A stretch of 64,000 nt of DNA from Candidatus Babelota bacterium. GTDB taxonomy: Bacteria; Babelota; Babeliae; Babelales; Vermiphilaceae. The position numbers and the translations under genes are program-made. Numbering within the stretch: the stretch's first letter is position 1; each line of letters starts with the position of its first letter. The notes beneath the pieces were generated by a model. That model worked only from the letters and a program-made list of their open reading frames with translations, made no database searches and was not told where the DNA came from. Positions 24,725 to 33,588 of this stretch are shown piece by piece. The stretch covers positions 62,001 to 126,000 of the forward strand of contig JAPLIS010000002.1 of the NCBI GenBank assembly GCA_026388985.1, given 5' to 3'.

Positions 24725-25828
24725 TTAAACGTTAAATTTAACTAAAATTATATCACCATCTTGGGTAATATAATCCTGACCCTCTGTTCTCATTTTTCCC
24801 GCTTCTTTAAGTTTTGCAATAGTGCCATAGGTAATCAGATCAGTATAGTTAAAAATATCAGCTCTGATAAAGCCACGTTCTAAGTCAGAATGAATTTCGC
24901 CCGCAGATGATCGTATATTCATACCCTGTTTGATGGGCCAGGCATGAATTTCTTTAGGTCCACAGGTAAAAAAGGTGATAAGGCCAAGGTTGCGATATGT
25001 TTGGCGAATAATAGTATGCAAGCTTTGTTCTTTCAGCCCGATCATTTCCATCATTTCAGCAGCATCTTGCTCGCTTAACTGCGCCAATTCATTTTCTATT
25101 TTTGCCGATACGGGTATAACATGATCAGCGCCAAAATGGTTTACTAATGCTTGATAGTGTATATTGTTCTGATAGCTGTCTATTTCATCTTCAGCAATAT
25201 TGGCGATTATGAGAAACTTTTTTGCACTAATTAAGGGTATAGTTGTTGCCGTTGATTGTTCAATAGTTTCGCGTACTGATTGCGCATCAGCATTATTTAA
25301 CTGTTTTTGTACAGTTAATAACAGTTCGCGTTCTTCTTCAAACGCTTTTTTTTCTGCGGCAACTTTTGCTATTTTTATATCACGTTCAATTTTAGGTAAG
25401 CGTTTTTCTACTGAATCTAAATCTTTAAGCATAAGCTCAGAAACTATAATGTCATAATCAGATAATGGATCAACTTTTTGGCTTGTATGTACAATGTCGC
25501 TATCTTCAAAGCAACGGAGCACATGCAATATAAGGTCTACTTCTCTGATATGGCTTAAGAATTGGTTGCCAAGTCCTTCACCAGAAGCAGCTCCTTTCAC
25601 CAGGCCGGCTATGTCAACAAATGTTACCGATGCGGGAAGTGTTTTTTCAGATCCGTATATTTTTTGTAACTTTGCTATGCGCTCATCGGGCACTTCGGTG
25701 ATTGCTACATGGGGATCTATAGTGCAGAAAGGATAATTTTCTGCAGGTACGGTTGATTTGGTTAATGCGTTAAAGAGGGTTGATTTACCAACGTTTGGTA
25801 GGCCGACAAGGCCAGCTTTGATGCCCAT
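24725..25828 (-). CDS. ychF: Redox-regulated ATPase/GTPase YchF (OLA1 family)
   Basis: YchF is a universally conserved P-loop NTPase that prefers ATP and binds ribosomes and the proteasome or oxidative-stress proteins, depending on organism. At 367 aa it is full length. G1 GLPNVGKST is at residues 8-16, G3 VDIAGLVKGA is at about 72-81 and the C-terminal TGS domain is complete (ending GDIILVKF). The start has a purine-rich AAAGAAAGAT upstream. It is monocistronic between converging and diverging neighbours. Confidence 0.96.
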   Translation of the reverse strand: MGIKAGLVGLPNVGKSTLFNALTKSTVPAENYPFCTIDPHVAITEVPDERIAKLQKIYGSEKTLPASVTFVDIAGLVKGAASGEGLGNQFLSHIREVDLILHVLRCFEDSDIVHTSQKVDPLSDYDIIVSELMLKDLDSVEKRLPKIERDIKIAKVAAEKKAFEEERELLLTVQKQLNNADAQSVRETIEQSTATTIPLISAKKFLIIANIAEDEIDSYQNNIHYQALVNHFGADHVIPVSAKIENELAQLSEQDAAEMMEMIGLKEQSLHTIIRQTYRNLGLITFFTCGPKEIHAWPIKQGMNIRSSAGEIHSDLERGFIRADIFNYTDLITYGTIAKLKEAGKMRTEGQDYITQDGDIILVKFNV

Positions 25829-26038
25829 ATATTATATCTTTCTTTAGTGTACTTGAGGTTGCTCTATTGTTCTTTAGTGTGCGGCAAAATTACATTTTTT
25901 TCAAATCTTTATTAAAGAGACAAGCTAACTATTCAATTTATTTTGGGTTTACATATTGAAGCTATTTTTTTTAAATTTTTTGTGTCAAACTCGCGGTAGG
26001 TGGTGATGATATTGAGGTAATTTAAAAAAAGGAAGGTC

Positions 26039-27496
26039 ATGCACGAAATAGCTTTGATTTTACCGAATCAATTATTTTCCGATAACCCTTTGCTTGATAA
26101 AAAAAGAAAACTATTTTTGATAGAACATCCTCGTTACTTCACCGATTTTTTGTTTCATAAACAAAAGCTTCTTTTGCATCGAGCAAGCATGAAAGAATAT
26201 TTTGATGTCTTAAAACAACAGGGATACCAGGCATTCTATATAGAATATGCGCACGTTAAAGAGACAATAGATTCTATTCCGCCACAAACCATTGTGCATA
26301 TTATAGATCCAGTAGATCATGATTTGGAAAATGAACTCAAAACATATGCTAAGACACATGATATTATTATTGAGTGGTATGAGTCCCCTATGTTTTTAAC
26401 CTCAACTGAATGGATCAGAAAAAATTTTAAAAAGAAGAAGCGTTTTTTGATGCATTCATTCTATATGAAACAGCGCAAAGGTCTTAATATTTTGATTCAC
26501 AAAGGAAAGCCGGTAGGTGGTGCATGGAGTTTCGACAAAGAAAACCAAAAAAATATTCCAGAGGGGGTTGAAATACCGGCGATCAAAAAGCAAATTTCTA
26601 CTGCATACATCAAAGAAGCTCAGAAGTATGTAGAAACTCATTTTTCTAAAAATCCTGGTACCATGGATGCCATACTTTATCCGACCAATTCATTAACCGC
26701 AAAAAAAGCTTTTGATCAATTTCTGACAGAAAGACTCAAAAACTTTGGCCCTTATGAAGATGCAATCAAAAAAGAAGAATCTTTTTTGTTTCATAGCATT
26801 CTTACTCCTGCGCTCAACACTGGTCTTATTACACCTGAGTATGTGATTGAAAAAACGATGCATTATGCAAAAAATCACGCGATCCCCCTCAATAGCCTTG
26901 AAGGCTTTATTCGACAAATTATTGGTTGGCGAGAATTCGTTCGAGCAGTGTATCAGGTGATCGGGAAAGAGCAAAAAAAAGCCAATTTATTTAGTAATAA
27001 GGAATCTTTGCCTTCATCATTTTACAATGGCACTACCCAGATTGAACCGATAGATGCCACGATATACAAACTCCTTGCAACAGGTTATTCCCATCATATA
27101 GAACGCCTTATGATTCTAGGTAACTTTATGTTGATATCAGAAATAAATCCTAATGATGTATACCAATGGTTTATGGAAATGTATATTGATTCATATGACT
27201 GGGTAATGGTACCAAACGTTTATGGCATGAGCCAGTATGCTGATCAATCCATGACCACTAAGCCTTATATTACCAGTTCCCAGTATATCCTAAAAATGAG
27301 TAATTATAAAAAAGGGCCTTGGTGCAACGTTTGGGATGCGTTGTTCTGGACCTTCATGAAAAAACATGAAGACAAGTTAGCTAAGATTCTACGCATGCAT
27401 TTTATGCTTAATGCCTTAAGAAAAAAAACACCAGCACAGCTTCATGAATATTATCAAATCAAGTGCAAATGGCAAAAAAAGCTTAAACCTGCATAG
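26039..27496 (+). CDS. Cryptochrome/photolyase-related protein (COG3046 type)
   Basis: 485 residues resembling the deoxyribodipyrimidine photolyase-related group. N-terminal LILPNQLF and the Rossmann-like half with VHIIDPVDHDL lead into the helical FAD domain with GWREFVRAVY, the SHHIERLMILGNFMLI segment, YDWVMVPNVYGMSQYAD and SSQYILKMSNYKKGPWCNVWDALFW. Many relatives (bacterial (6-4) photolyases, PhrB) bind a 4Fe-4S cluster through four C-terminal cysteines. I see only C427-like GPWC and one late Cys, so this member appears cluster-free. Light-dependent DNA repair is the expected role. The ribosome site AAAGGAAG precedes the start. Confidence 0.88.
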   Translation: MHEIALILPNQLFSDNPLLDKKRKLFLIEHPRYFTDFLFHKQKLLLHRASMKEYFDVLKQQGYQAFYIEYAHVKETIDSIPPQTIVHIIDPVDHDLENELKTYAKTHDIIIEWYESPMFLTSTEWIRKNFKKKKRFLMHSFYMKQRKGLNILIHKGKPVGGAWSFDKENQKNIPEGVEIPAIKKQISTAYIKEAQKYVETHFSKNPGTMDAILYPTNSLTAKKAFDQFLTERLKNFGPYEDAIKKEESFLFHSILTPALNTGLITPEYVIEKTMHYAKNHAIPLNSLEGFIRQIIGWREFVRAVYQVIGKEQKKANLFSNKESLPSSFYNGTTQIEPIDATIYKLLATGYSHHIERLMILGNFMLISEINPNDVYQWFMEMYIDSYDWVMVPNVYGMSQYADQSMTTKPYITSSQYILKMSNYKKGPWCNVWDALFWTFMKKHEDKLAKILRMHFMLNALRKKTPAQLHEYYQIKCKWQKKLKPA

Positions 27497-27510
27497 TAGC
27501 AAGAGTCGTT

Positions 27511-27639
27511 TTCTCACGTGTTCGCTGTCATTTTTTGGCTGAGCTGCTTGATCGTCTTTTTGCTTATAAATAAATTTAGGCAACTTTGTGAGAAGATTGC
27601 AAGAGCTTTTCCGCTGCTTTATGTAGTTCTTCAGCAGCA
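27511..27639 (-). pseudogene. Remnant of a dnaK 3' end
   Basis: The minus strand reads AEELHKAAEKLLQSSHKVA and then, after one frameshift, IYKQKDDQAAQPKNDSEHV. The intact DnaK at 29283 ends with [31 protein letters not shown], split here only by a frame change and stops. This is a fossil of a second dnaK C-terminus between the photolyase and DUF378-like genes. A plus-strand ORF over the same bases is a shadow. Confidence 0.65.
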
Positions 27640-27744
27640 AAAACAATCAGGGATCTGTTTTGAAAGTATTGCATTAGTGTTATGGATATGCTATGAAAAA
27701 AATAGAGTACTATATGTTTATTTTATATTAAAAGGGGAAGAGCT

Positions 27745-27963
27745 ATGATGCATTTAGTTAAAAAAGTGATATGGGTTGTTACAGCTTTAGGGGCTATTCA
27801 CGTTGGGGTAACCGCGCTTACTGCCTATGATGCTTTGGCGATGTTACCTGTGGCGGCAATAAAGCCAGTAGCTGGTGTTATAGGGGCATGCGGTCTATTG
27901 AGTTTGTTGATGTGTGCGTATAAGTGCATGGGCATGGAACATTGTACATCATGTCATAAATAG
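27745..27963 (+). CDS. Small membrane protein, DUF378/YuzA-like
   Basis: 72 residues with two predicted membrane helices (about 7-27 and 38-58) and a cysteine-rich end (CAYKCMGMEHCTSCHK). The pattern, a short helix with a small turn (IHVGVTALTAYDALAML) followed by a second glycine-rich helix, resembles DUF378 proteins of unknown role; the family usually lacks this Cys tail. The Cys/His end could bind a metal. A good GGGGAAGAG precedes ATGATG. A terminator follows. Confidence 0.65.
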   Translation: MMHLVKKVIWVVTALGAIHVGVTALTAYDALAMLPVAAIKPVAGVIGACGLLSLLMCAYKCMGMEHCTSCHK

Positions 27964-27996
27964 ATATAGAGTATTTTTTAGCTTTCAGTTTTTATA

Positions 27997-28028
27997 AAGG
28001 TCTTCCGATTGCCGGAAGGCCTTTTTTT
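27997..28028 (+). terminator. Rho-independent terminator
   Basis: Stem AGGTCTTCCG/CGGAAGGCCT with loop around ATTGC and a run of seven T, 33 bases past the DUF378-like stop. Confidence 0.85.
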
Positions 28029-28078
28029 AATGATAAAATTGATTTATTGCAAGAAAAAGTCTGTTTTAATAGTTCTAT

Positions 28079-28106
28079 TTGACAATACTGATTATTAGTG
28101 TAATCT
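28079..28106 (+). promoter_or_regulatory. Possible promoter of the frameshifted secreted gene
   Basis: TTGACA (28079-28084), a 16-base spacer and TAATCT (28101-28106), 46 bases before the start at 28152. Confidence 0.4.
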
Positions 28107-28151
28107 GATTATAGAGGTTTAAATAATAGTTATCTGTAAATGGAGGTTATT

Positions 28152-29112
28152 ATGAAAAAATCAATCATTTTATGTGGTTTATTGAGCCTAGGTATGGCAT
28201 TTGTTGCGCCTGTTAAGGCGATTTGTGTAGGCGTAGAGAGGTATCAGATTTCTGGTGGGGGTTTTATATATTTATTGAGAGATTTTCATAGTAATAGTGA
28301 GTCTGTAGCTTCAAAAGAACAGTGTGATTTTATTCGCCATGCGCAAAGTAAAAACGCCTATTGTATAATAGAGGATATGCTTCAATATGGGGGCGATAAT
28401 AAACTTGTACAAAAATGCATAGACGCTTGGAATGTTCAGTTGGGAGATTCTTATGCCAAAGCAAAAGGAGCGGATGAGCTTAATTTTGTTAAAGATAATT
28501 ATACTGGGTTATCGCGATTGCATCGTTTATGTCAAGATCAAGGGGTTAATTGTTTTAATGCAGAATGTAGGCAGCCGGGTATTGCTTTTAAGGGGGGGGT
28601 GTATAAGTATTGAACAATTAAATCAGATTGTTGGTGGTTTAGTTGATGAAGTTAATGGGGTTGTGCTAAGTCATAAATTGGGTGATTTTTTTCGAGACTT
28701 TTTGGCTGATTTTAACTCTATTAAGGGTCAAAAGACTGTAGGGCAGTTATATGGTGTAGGTTTAAAATTAATTGAAATTAACATATTGCAAGCTCTTTAT
28801 TCTCAGATTATAAAAGGAGAGGAGAATATATTTGTTTTTGCCGGTTCATCCCATATAACTAACATTATTCCTGTTTTAGAAAAGGGCTTAGGGTGTCAAA
28901 AATGTCCTTTTGAAGGTTCAGAAAAATATGATGGATTAGGGAAACAAGTGGCGAACTTTTTGATGGATACATGGGAAAGCTGTAAACATTTAAGTCAAGA
29001 AGAAAAAATGCATTTTGTTGATAGTTATAAGCGAGATATTGGTGGTTTTTTTGCACAAGAAAGTGCAGAAATGTTAGGGCGGTCCGGTCAAGAAGTATCT
29101 GTATTGGTATAG
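28152..29112 (+). pseudogene. Secreted protein gene split by a frameshift at a G8 tract
   Basis: The first frame starts at 28152 (MKKSIILCG, after GGAGG) with a signal peptide ending KAIC or VKA. It reads as sensible protein to AECRQPGIAFKGG and then stops at about 28613. A second frame continues seamlessly from the same point (ISIEQLNQIVGG) to 29112. The switch lies on a run of eight G (28592-28599). Joined, the product would be about 320 residues: LLRDFHSNSES near the start, IIEDMLQYGG, and FVFAGSSHITNIIPVLE in the second half. I do not recognise the family with certainty. It may be a phase-variable gene, a young pseudogene or a sequencing error. Confidence 0.75.
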
Positions 29113-29199
29113 AATAAAGCGGTAAAGTTATAAAATAGCATACTTATAAACTACTATAGTTATTATAGTAAAAACAGGATACAGGTGAGTATTTTAAAT

Positions 29200-29234
29200 A
29201 AAGAAGGGAACGGTTATTAGCCATTCCCTTCTTT
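29200..29234. terminator. Bidirectional terminator between the split gene and dnaK
   Basis: AAAGAAGGGAA..GG (29200-29213) pairs with CC.TTCCCTTCTTT (29221-29234); A- and T-flanks fit both converging genes. Confidence 0.75.
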
Positions 29235-29282
29235 GTAATTACTATAAAAATAGCTTATAGACTGCTTGTGCGAGATAATTGC

Positions 29283-31160
29283 TTACTCGTTAATATCAGC
29301 ATCTATAGGTTCTTCTTTATGGTCATTGCCAGCTTCTGGTTGCGCTTGGCCATCTTTTTGCTTATAAATAATTTCAGCAATTTTATGAGAAGCTTTGAAT
29401 AGCTCTTCAGTTGCTTTGTTTAATTCTTCAGCATTGTCAGCATGATCGTTTAACGCAGTTTTAGCTTTTTCAAGAGCTTGTTCAGTTGCAGTAACGTCAG
29501 CAGCTTCTAGCTTGTCTTTATTGTCTTGTAGTGTTTTTTCTACTTCAAGAATGATGCTATCAAGCTTGTTGCGTTTTTCAACTGCTTCACGAGCTTTTTT
29601 ATCTTCAGCTTCATGTTCTTTTGCTTCTTGAACCATACGCTCGATTTCTTTAGAATCAAGACCGCTTGCGCTTGTAATGGTAACGCGTTGTTCTTTGCCT
29701 GTGCCTTTATCTTTAGCTGATACGTTTACAATACCGTTAGCATCTATGTCAAAAGTAACTTCAATTTGAGGCACGCCACGTGGAGCAGCCGGAATACCTT
29801 CTAAGCGGAATTGGCCAAGTGTTTTATTGTCTTTAGCAAATTCACGTTCCCCTTGTACCACTTTAATGTCAACAGCTGTTTGGTTATTTTCAGCAGTGCT
29901 AAACACTTGTGATTTTTTTGTAGGAATAGTGGTGTTGCGTTCGATTAAGCGTGTAGCGATACCGCCCATAGTTTCGATACCCAAAGAAAGTGGGGTAACA
30001 TCAAGAAGCAATACGTCAGTCACTTCTCCGGCTAATACGCCACCTTGAATGGCTGCACCAACAGCTACTACTTCATCAGGGTTAACTGATCTGTTTGGTT
30101 CTTTGCCAAAGAATTCTTTTACCAATTCTTGTACTTTTGGAATACGGGTTGATCCACCAACCAAGATAACTTCATCGATCTCGCTTTTTGACAATTTAGC
30201 GTCAGCAAGTGCTTTTTTGCATGGTTCTAACAAACGTCTAAATATGTCGCTACATAAAGATTCAAGTTTTGCGCGAGACAATTTTAGAGAAAAATGTTTA
30301 GGTCCAGAAGCATCGGCAGTAATATATGGTAAGTTTATTTCTGTTTCGTGCAAAGAAGAAAGTTCTTGTTTTGCTTTTTCAGCGGCTTCTCTTAATCTCT
30401 GTAGCGCCATTTTATCGTTTTTGAGATTAATGCCATGTTCTTTGTTGAATGCATCAACTAAGAAATCAACAATAATTACATCAATGTCGTCACCGCCTAA
30501 GTGAGTATCGCCATTGGTTGATTTTACTTCAATAACGCCATCGTTAATGTCAAGTATAGATACGTCAAAAGTACCGCCACCAAAATCAAATACTGCTATA
30601 TGGCCAGATTTTTTTTTATCTGATCCATAGGCAAGTGCAGCTGCGGTAGGTTCGTTAATGATACGTTTTACTTCTAATCCAGCGATTTTACCCGCATCTT
30701 TAGTTGCTTGGCGTTGTGAATCATTAAAGTAAGCAGGAACGGTAATTACCGCTTCAGTTACCGGGTAGCCAAGATAATCTTCTGCTACTTGTTTTAAGTG
30801 AGCAAGAATAGCAGCTGATACTTCTTGTGGAGAAAATTCTTGATTTTGTACCACAATAGATACGTCGCCATTGTCACGTTTAACTATTTTATAAGGAATA
30901 TTTTTTGCTTCGCCAGCGACTTCATCAAATTTGTGTCCGATAAACCGTTTAGCTGAGAAAATAGTATTTTCTGGGTTGGTTACTGCTTGACGTTTTGCCA
31001 AGGTACCTACTAAGCGTTTGCCATCTTTAGTGATAGCAAAGACTGACGGGGTTGTGTTATTACCTTCTTTATTAGGAATAACTTTTGCCGTACCACCTTC
31101 CATGAAAGATACTACTGAGTTTGTGGTACCTAAATCGATACCAATAATTTTTTTGGCCAT
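29283..31160 (-). CDS. dnaK: Molecular chaperone DnaK (Hsp70)
   Basis: Hsp70 chaperone, 625 residues, full length. It has the N-terminal [12 protein letters not shown], phosphate-binding [27 protein letters not shown], the linker [19 protein letters not shown] and a substrate domain; the tail ([21 protein letters not shown]) is a charged lid end. No dnaJ or grpE is adjacent. It has a convincing promoter (31246-31273) flanked by inverted repeats, and a decayed C-terminal copy lies at 27511-27639. An HspR-like regulator gene at 7976 is a candidate controller. Confidence 0.97.
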   Translation of the reverse strand: MAKKIIGIDLGTTNSVVSFMEGGTAKVIPNKEGNNTTPSVFAITKDGKRLVGTLAKRQAVTNPENTIFSAKRFIGHKFDEVAGEAKNIPYKIVKRDNGDVSIVVQNQEFSPQEVSAAILAHLKQVAEDYLGYPVTEAVITVPAYFNDSQRQATKDAGKIAGLEVKRIINEPTAAALAYGSDKKKSGHIAVFDFGGGTFDVSILDINDGVIEVKSTNGDTHLGGDDIDVIIVDFLVDAFNKEHGINLKNDKMALQRLREAAEKAKQELSSLHETEINLPYITADASGPKHFSLKLSRAKLESLCSDIFRRLLEPCKKALADAKLSKSEIDEVILVGGSTRIPKVQELVKEFFGKEPNRSVNPDEVVAVGAAIQGGVLAGEVTDVLLLDVTPLSLGIETMGGIATRLIERNTTIPTKKSQVFSTAENNQTAVDIKVVQGEREFAKDNKTLGQFRLEGIPAAPRGVPQIEVTFDIDANGIVNVSAKDKGTGKEQRVTITSASGLDSKEIERMVQEAKEHEAEDKKAREAVEKRNKLDSIILEVEKTLQDNKDKLEAADVTATEQALEKAKTALNDHADNAEELNKATEELFKASHKIAEIIYKQKDGQAQPEAGNDHKEEPIDADINE

Positions 31161-31228
31161 AATCGTCCCCTGTTAAAAATATGAAAGTAATTGCTTGGTT
31201 TTGGTCTATAAAAAGCTTTTTTTATAAA

Positions 31229-31242
31229 CTCTATTTATAGAG
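31229..31242. promoter_or_regulatory. Short palindrome overlapping the dnaK transcription start
   Basis: CTCTATTTATAGAG: six-base arms with a two-base centre just downstream of the dnaK -10 box, where a repressor site would act. It matches neither CIRCE nor the full HspR operator. Confidence 0.35.
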
Positions 31243-31245
31243 GGT

Positions 31246-31273
31246 ATGATACTTTAATTATATAAAATGTCAA
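31246..31273 (-). promoter_or_regulatory. dnaK promoter
   Basis: On the minus strand TTGACA (31273-31268), a 16-base spacer and TATCAT (31251-31246). This is a sigma-70-type promoter 86 bases before the dnaK start. Confidence 0.6.
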
Positions 31274-31274
31274 T

Positions 31275-31326
31275 ATAAGTATTCAAAAAATCTTAGTTTG
31301 GCCACTCATATTTTTTGAATACTTAT
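31275..31326. repeat. Perfect 17-base inverted repeat abutting the dnaK -35 box
   Basis: Arms 31275-31291 and 31310-31326 (core AGTATTCAAAAAAT and its complement) enclose 18 bases. The near arm ends one base from the -35 hexamer. It could be an activator or repressor site or the remains of a terminator. Confidence 0.6.
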
Positions 31327-31541
31327 TATATGATTATTGTGATGGATTAGGTTGCGTTCGTGTGTTATTTGAGGCGGTGTGTGAATTTTAAGTAGAAGTA
31401 GAAATCGACAGATAGGAAAGAATATGTTTATGACATATCTTTGCTTAATTACTTTTATACGGTCTTGGCTGATAACGTATTTGCTAGAGATGCGTTTTTA
31501 TAAAGGCTTAAAAAATTACTTATACCTTACTCCGCCTCCCC

Positions 31542-31582
31542 GGATTACCCCCTAACTTTTGGGAAAAAAAGGGGGGTAATCC
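31542..31582. repeat. GC-rich hairpin
   Basis: GGATTACCCCC and GGGGGGTAATCC form a strong stem around an A-rich loop. It stands out in AT-rich surroundings; neighbouring CCCC/GGGG pairs (31596-31607) form another small hairpin. Confidence 0.5.
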
Positions 31583-31702
31583 TACTCGTCTTCGTCCCCT
31601 ACGGGGCTTACTATTGATGAAATTATTAATTAAAAAACAAACAGCTTTTGATTTTCTATCTGAAATTATTGCAAAGTCTGTGGTAAATAAAGTAAACTGA
31701 AT

Positions 31703-31776
31703 AAAGGTAGATGGTTCGAGGCTCGTAAACTCGCAGCTCACCACGAACGGGATTAATAGTAATTTTTTCTAATAAA
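31703..31776. repeat. Dispersed intergenic repeat, copy 1
   Basis: AAAGGTAGATGG (31703-31714) and a 40-base block (31737-31776; begins CTCACCACGAACGGGATTAA) are identical to blocks at 44071-44082 and 44144-44183. The DNA between the two blocks differs in length and sequence at the two loci. Confidence 0.7.
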
Positions 31777-31837
31777 TGTACTTTTGTAAATGACAAACTG
31801 CTTGTTTCAAATTTTACTAAAAATATCGTTTTTAGTT

Positions 31838-31885
31838 GACACCTCTCCACGTACGGGAAGAACGGGATTAATGGTAATTTTTAAG
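31838..31885. repeat. Dispersed intergenic repeat, diverged copy
   Basis: GACACCTCTCCACG, then AACGGGATTAATGGTAATTTTT, repeats the start and end of the 44137-44175 copy with an 11-base interruption. Confidence 0.55.
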
Positions 31886-31913
31886 AAAGAAATAAAAAAT
31901 AAAGGGGATTGGT

Positions 31914-32747
31914 ATGAAAATTCGTCGAACAGTAGGTCTTTTGATAGCCATAAAGGTAGGGTTTATGGTGCTGTGTGTTGGTTTATTTTCTATGCGCTGC
32001 TTGATTGGAGTAGGCCAAAACTGGCTCTTGGAAACAACGAGCACTCAAGATATCATGATAGAATTGCAGATGAAAAAATATTCATCAGCGGTTCTTGATT
32101 CGTTTAATGCGGACGGCAAAACAGGTCTTATGATTGCAGTGGGGCGTGCTGATCTAGATGTGGTTAAAGCTTTTGTAAATGCTGGCGCTGACATTAACGT
32201 ACACGCAGCTGATCGCGTAGGAGATACAGCTTTGCATATCGCCTGCTATAGTGGTAACTATAAAAATGTAATCGATATTATAGAATTTTTAGTTAACGTA
32301 AAGTCGCCTATTTCGGGCAACTTCGTAGCAGATGTTTCTGCGCGTAATAAAAGAGGAGAAACTCCTTTGCTTGAAACCATACAAATTTCTAATATAGCGG
32401 ATCGTAAAAAAGTAATGGAATGGTTGGTTTCTAGAGGGGCAAACATTAACGAGCAAGATAATAATGGCAATACATCGCTTCATATGGCGGTTAATAATAA
32501 TGATATCTTTGGGGTCAAAATGCTTTTAATGACTTTTGGGGATTCAATTAATTTTAATATAACAAATCACAATGACAAAGATGTCAAAAGAATGACCGCA
32601 TTAGAGTATGCATGGTATCTTGGTTTTAGGGATGTCGCCACCTGTATAGAAAAAGGCATTAAGTTAATTGAGGATCTTAAAAGTAACAAGGGTCGATTTC
32701 CTAAAAGTAGAATAGAAAAGCTAAAGGGCGAATTTATTTCTTATTGA
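31914..32747 (+). CDS. Ankyrin-repeat protein with N-terminal signal or anchor
   Basis: 277 residues. The N-terminus (about 8-32) is a single long hydrophobic helix after RR, either signal peptide or anchor. Ankyrin repeats run from about 60 to 225 (KTGLMIAVGRADLDVVKAFVNAGADINV, DTALHIACYSGN, ETPLLETIQ, NTSLHMAVNNND). The end is a basic helix (LIEDLKSNKGRFPKSRIEKL). It lacks the C-terminal leucine-proline block of the 20-24 kb cluster, so it is a separate branch. It follows GGGGATTGGT and dispersed repeats. Interaction role inferred. Confidence 0.85.
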   Translation: MKIRRTVGLLIAIKVGFMVLCVGLFSMRCLIGVGQNWLLETTSTQDIMIELQMKKYSSAVLDSFNADGKTGLMIAVGRADLDVVKAFVNAGADINVHAADRVGDTALHIACYSGNYKNVIDIIEFLVNVKSPISGNFVADVSARNKRGETPLLETIQISNIADRKKVMEWLVSRGANINEQDNNGNTSLHMAVNNNDIFGVKMLLMTFGDSINFNITNHNDKDVKRMTALEYAWYLGFRDVATCIEKGIKLIEDLKSNKGRFPKSRIEKLKGEFISY

Positions 32748-32865
32748 TATAATTTCTTATGTAGCAGATGCATTAATGATATTAAATCAATTTCAAAAAA
32801 TAAAAAACCTGCTATGCTGAATGGCGCAATGAGTAAAAGCTTTCCTTTATTTTAAAGGGGAAAGT

Positions 32866-33399
32866 ATGTTCTTGAGCAATGAAAAAGTAGTGTATCCAGG
32901 TCATGGCGTCGCACATATAAATCGCATAATCGAAAAAAAAATTGCGGGCAATGCAGTGTTTTTTTTCGAACTCACCTTTCTCAGTAAAGATATGATAATT
33001 TTGGTTCCTGTAGATAATGCAGATTCGGTTGGTATTCGCCCATTGAGTTCACCTGAATGCATTGCTGGTATTTTCGCCTTACTTGCTACACCGGTGGTGC
33101 CTAGCCTGTCTAATGATATGTCAATGTCTAATTGGAACAAGCGCAATAAAGATTATCAAATTAAATTACGCAGAGGGAATTTGAGTGAAATTAGTGTTAT
33201 TTATCGGGATATTAAATATATAGGCTTACACAAGGAGCTTTCGTTTGGAGAGAAAATGCTGCTTGGGCAAACTGAAGCATTGTTGGTTGAAGAAATTTCA
33301 TTAATTAAAAATATGCCTACCCATGAAACATTAGACTATTTAAGATCGCTTATTCCTACTATGGTATCAAAAGGTCTAGAGTTAAGACAAAATCTATAA
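32866..33399 (+). CDS. CarD/CdnL-type transcription regulator
   Basis: 177 residues. The N-terminal RNA polymerase-interacting domain has VVYPGHGVAHINRI and ELTFLSKDMIILVPVDNADSVGIRPL, the usual CarD/CdnL start, and the C-terminal helical part has WNKRNKDYQIKLRRGNLSEISVIYRDI. CdnL binds RNA polymerase beta and stabilises open promoter complexes, notably at rRNA promoters. The family is normally about 160 residues, so it is full length. Ribosome site AAAGGGGAAAG. A strong terminator follows. Confidence 0.9.
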   Translation: MFLSNEKVVYPGHGVAHINRIIEKKIAGNAVFFFELTFLSKDMIILVPVDNADSVGIRPLSSPECIAGIFALLATPVVPSLSNDMSMSNWNKRNKDYQIKLRRGNLSEISVIYRDIKYIGLHKELSFGEKMLLGQTEALLVEEISLIKNMPTHETLDYLRSLIPTMVSKGLELRQNL

Positions 33400-33417
33400 A
33401 AACTAGATTTGATATTA

Positions 33418-33473
33418 AAATAAAGCTAAAACAAGGTGCCTTTAATATAGGGCGCCTCGTTTTAGCTTTATTT
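33418..33473. terminator. Strong hairpin terminator
   Basis: AAATAAAGCTAAAAC and GTTTTAGCTTTATTT with an inner AGGTGCC/GGCGCCT stem; located between the CarD-like gene and miaA. Confidence 0.8.
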
Positions 33474-33588
33474 AGCTTAGATATAAAAAAAAGCGTAGTT
33501 TTGGCCACATAGCTTTTTGCGCTAAATACGTTAAAATAGTAAAAAAGTTATTTTATGAATAAGTACTCATAGATAGGTACACCTTAAA

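Larger units (their letters stand above)
31161..31913. other. 753-base intergenic region with promoter, inverted repeats and dispersed repeats
   Basis: From left to right: the dnaK leader and promoter; an inverted repeat at 31275-31326; unassigned AT-rich DNA; a GC-rich hairpin at 31542-31582; and two copies of a dispersed repeat (31703-31776 and 31838-31885) ending just before the ankyrin gene at 31914. No intact gene is supported. Confidence 0.6.

Noticed and set aside
27518-27748. Plus-strand 76-codon ORF before the DUF378-like gene
   Set aside because: It covers the antisense of the dnaK fossil; protein composition is not convincing.
31161-31330. CIRCE element upstream of dnaK
   Set aside because: TTAGCACTC-N9-GAGTGCTAA is not present; the inverted repeats there are of other sequence.
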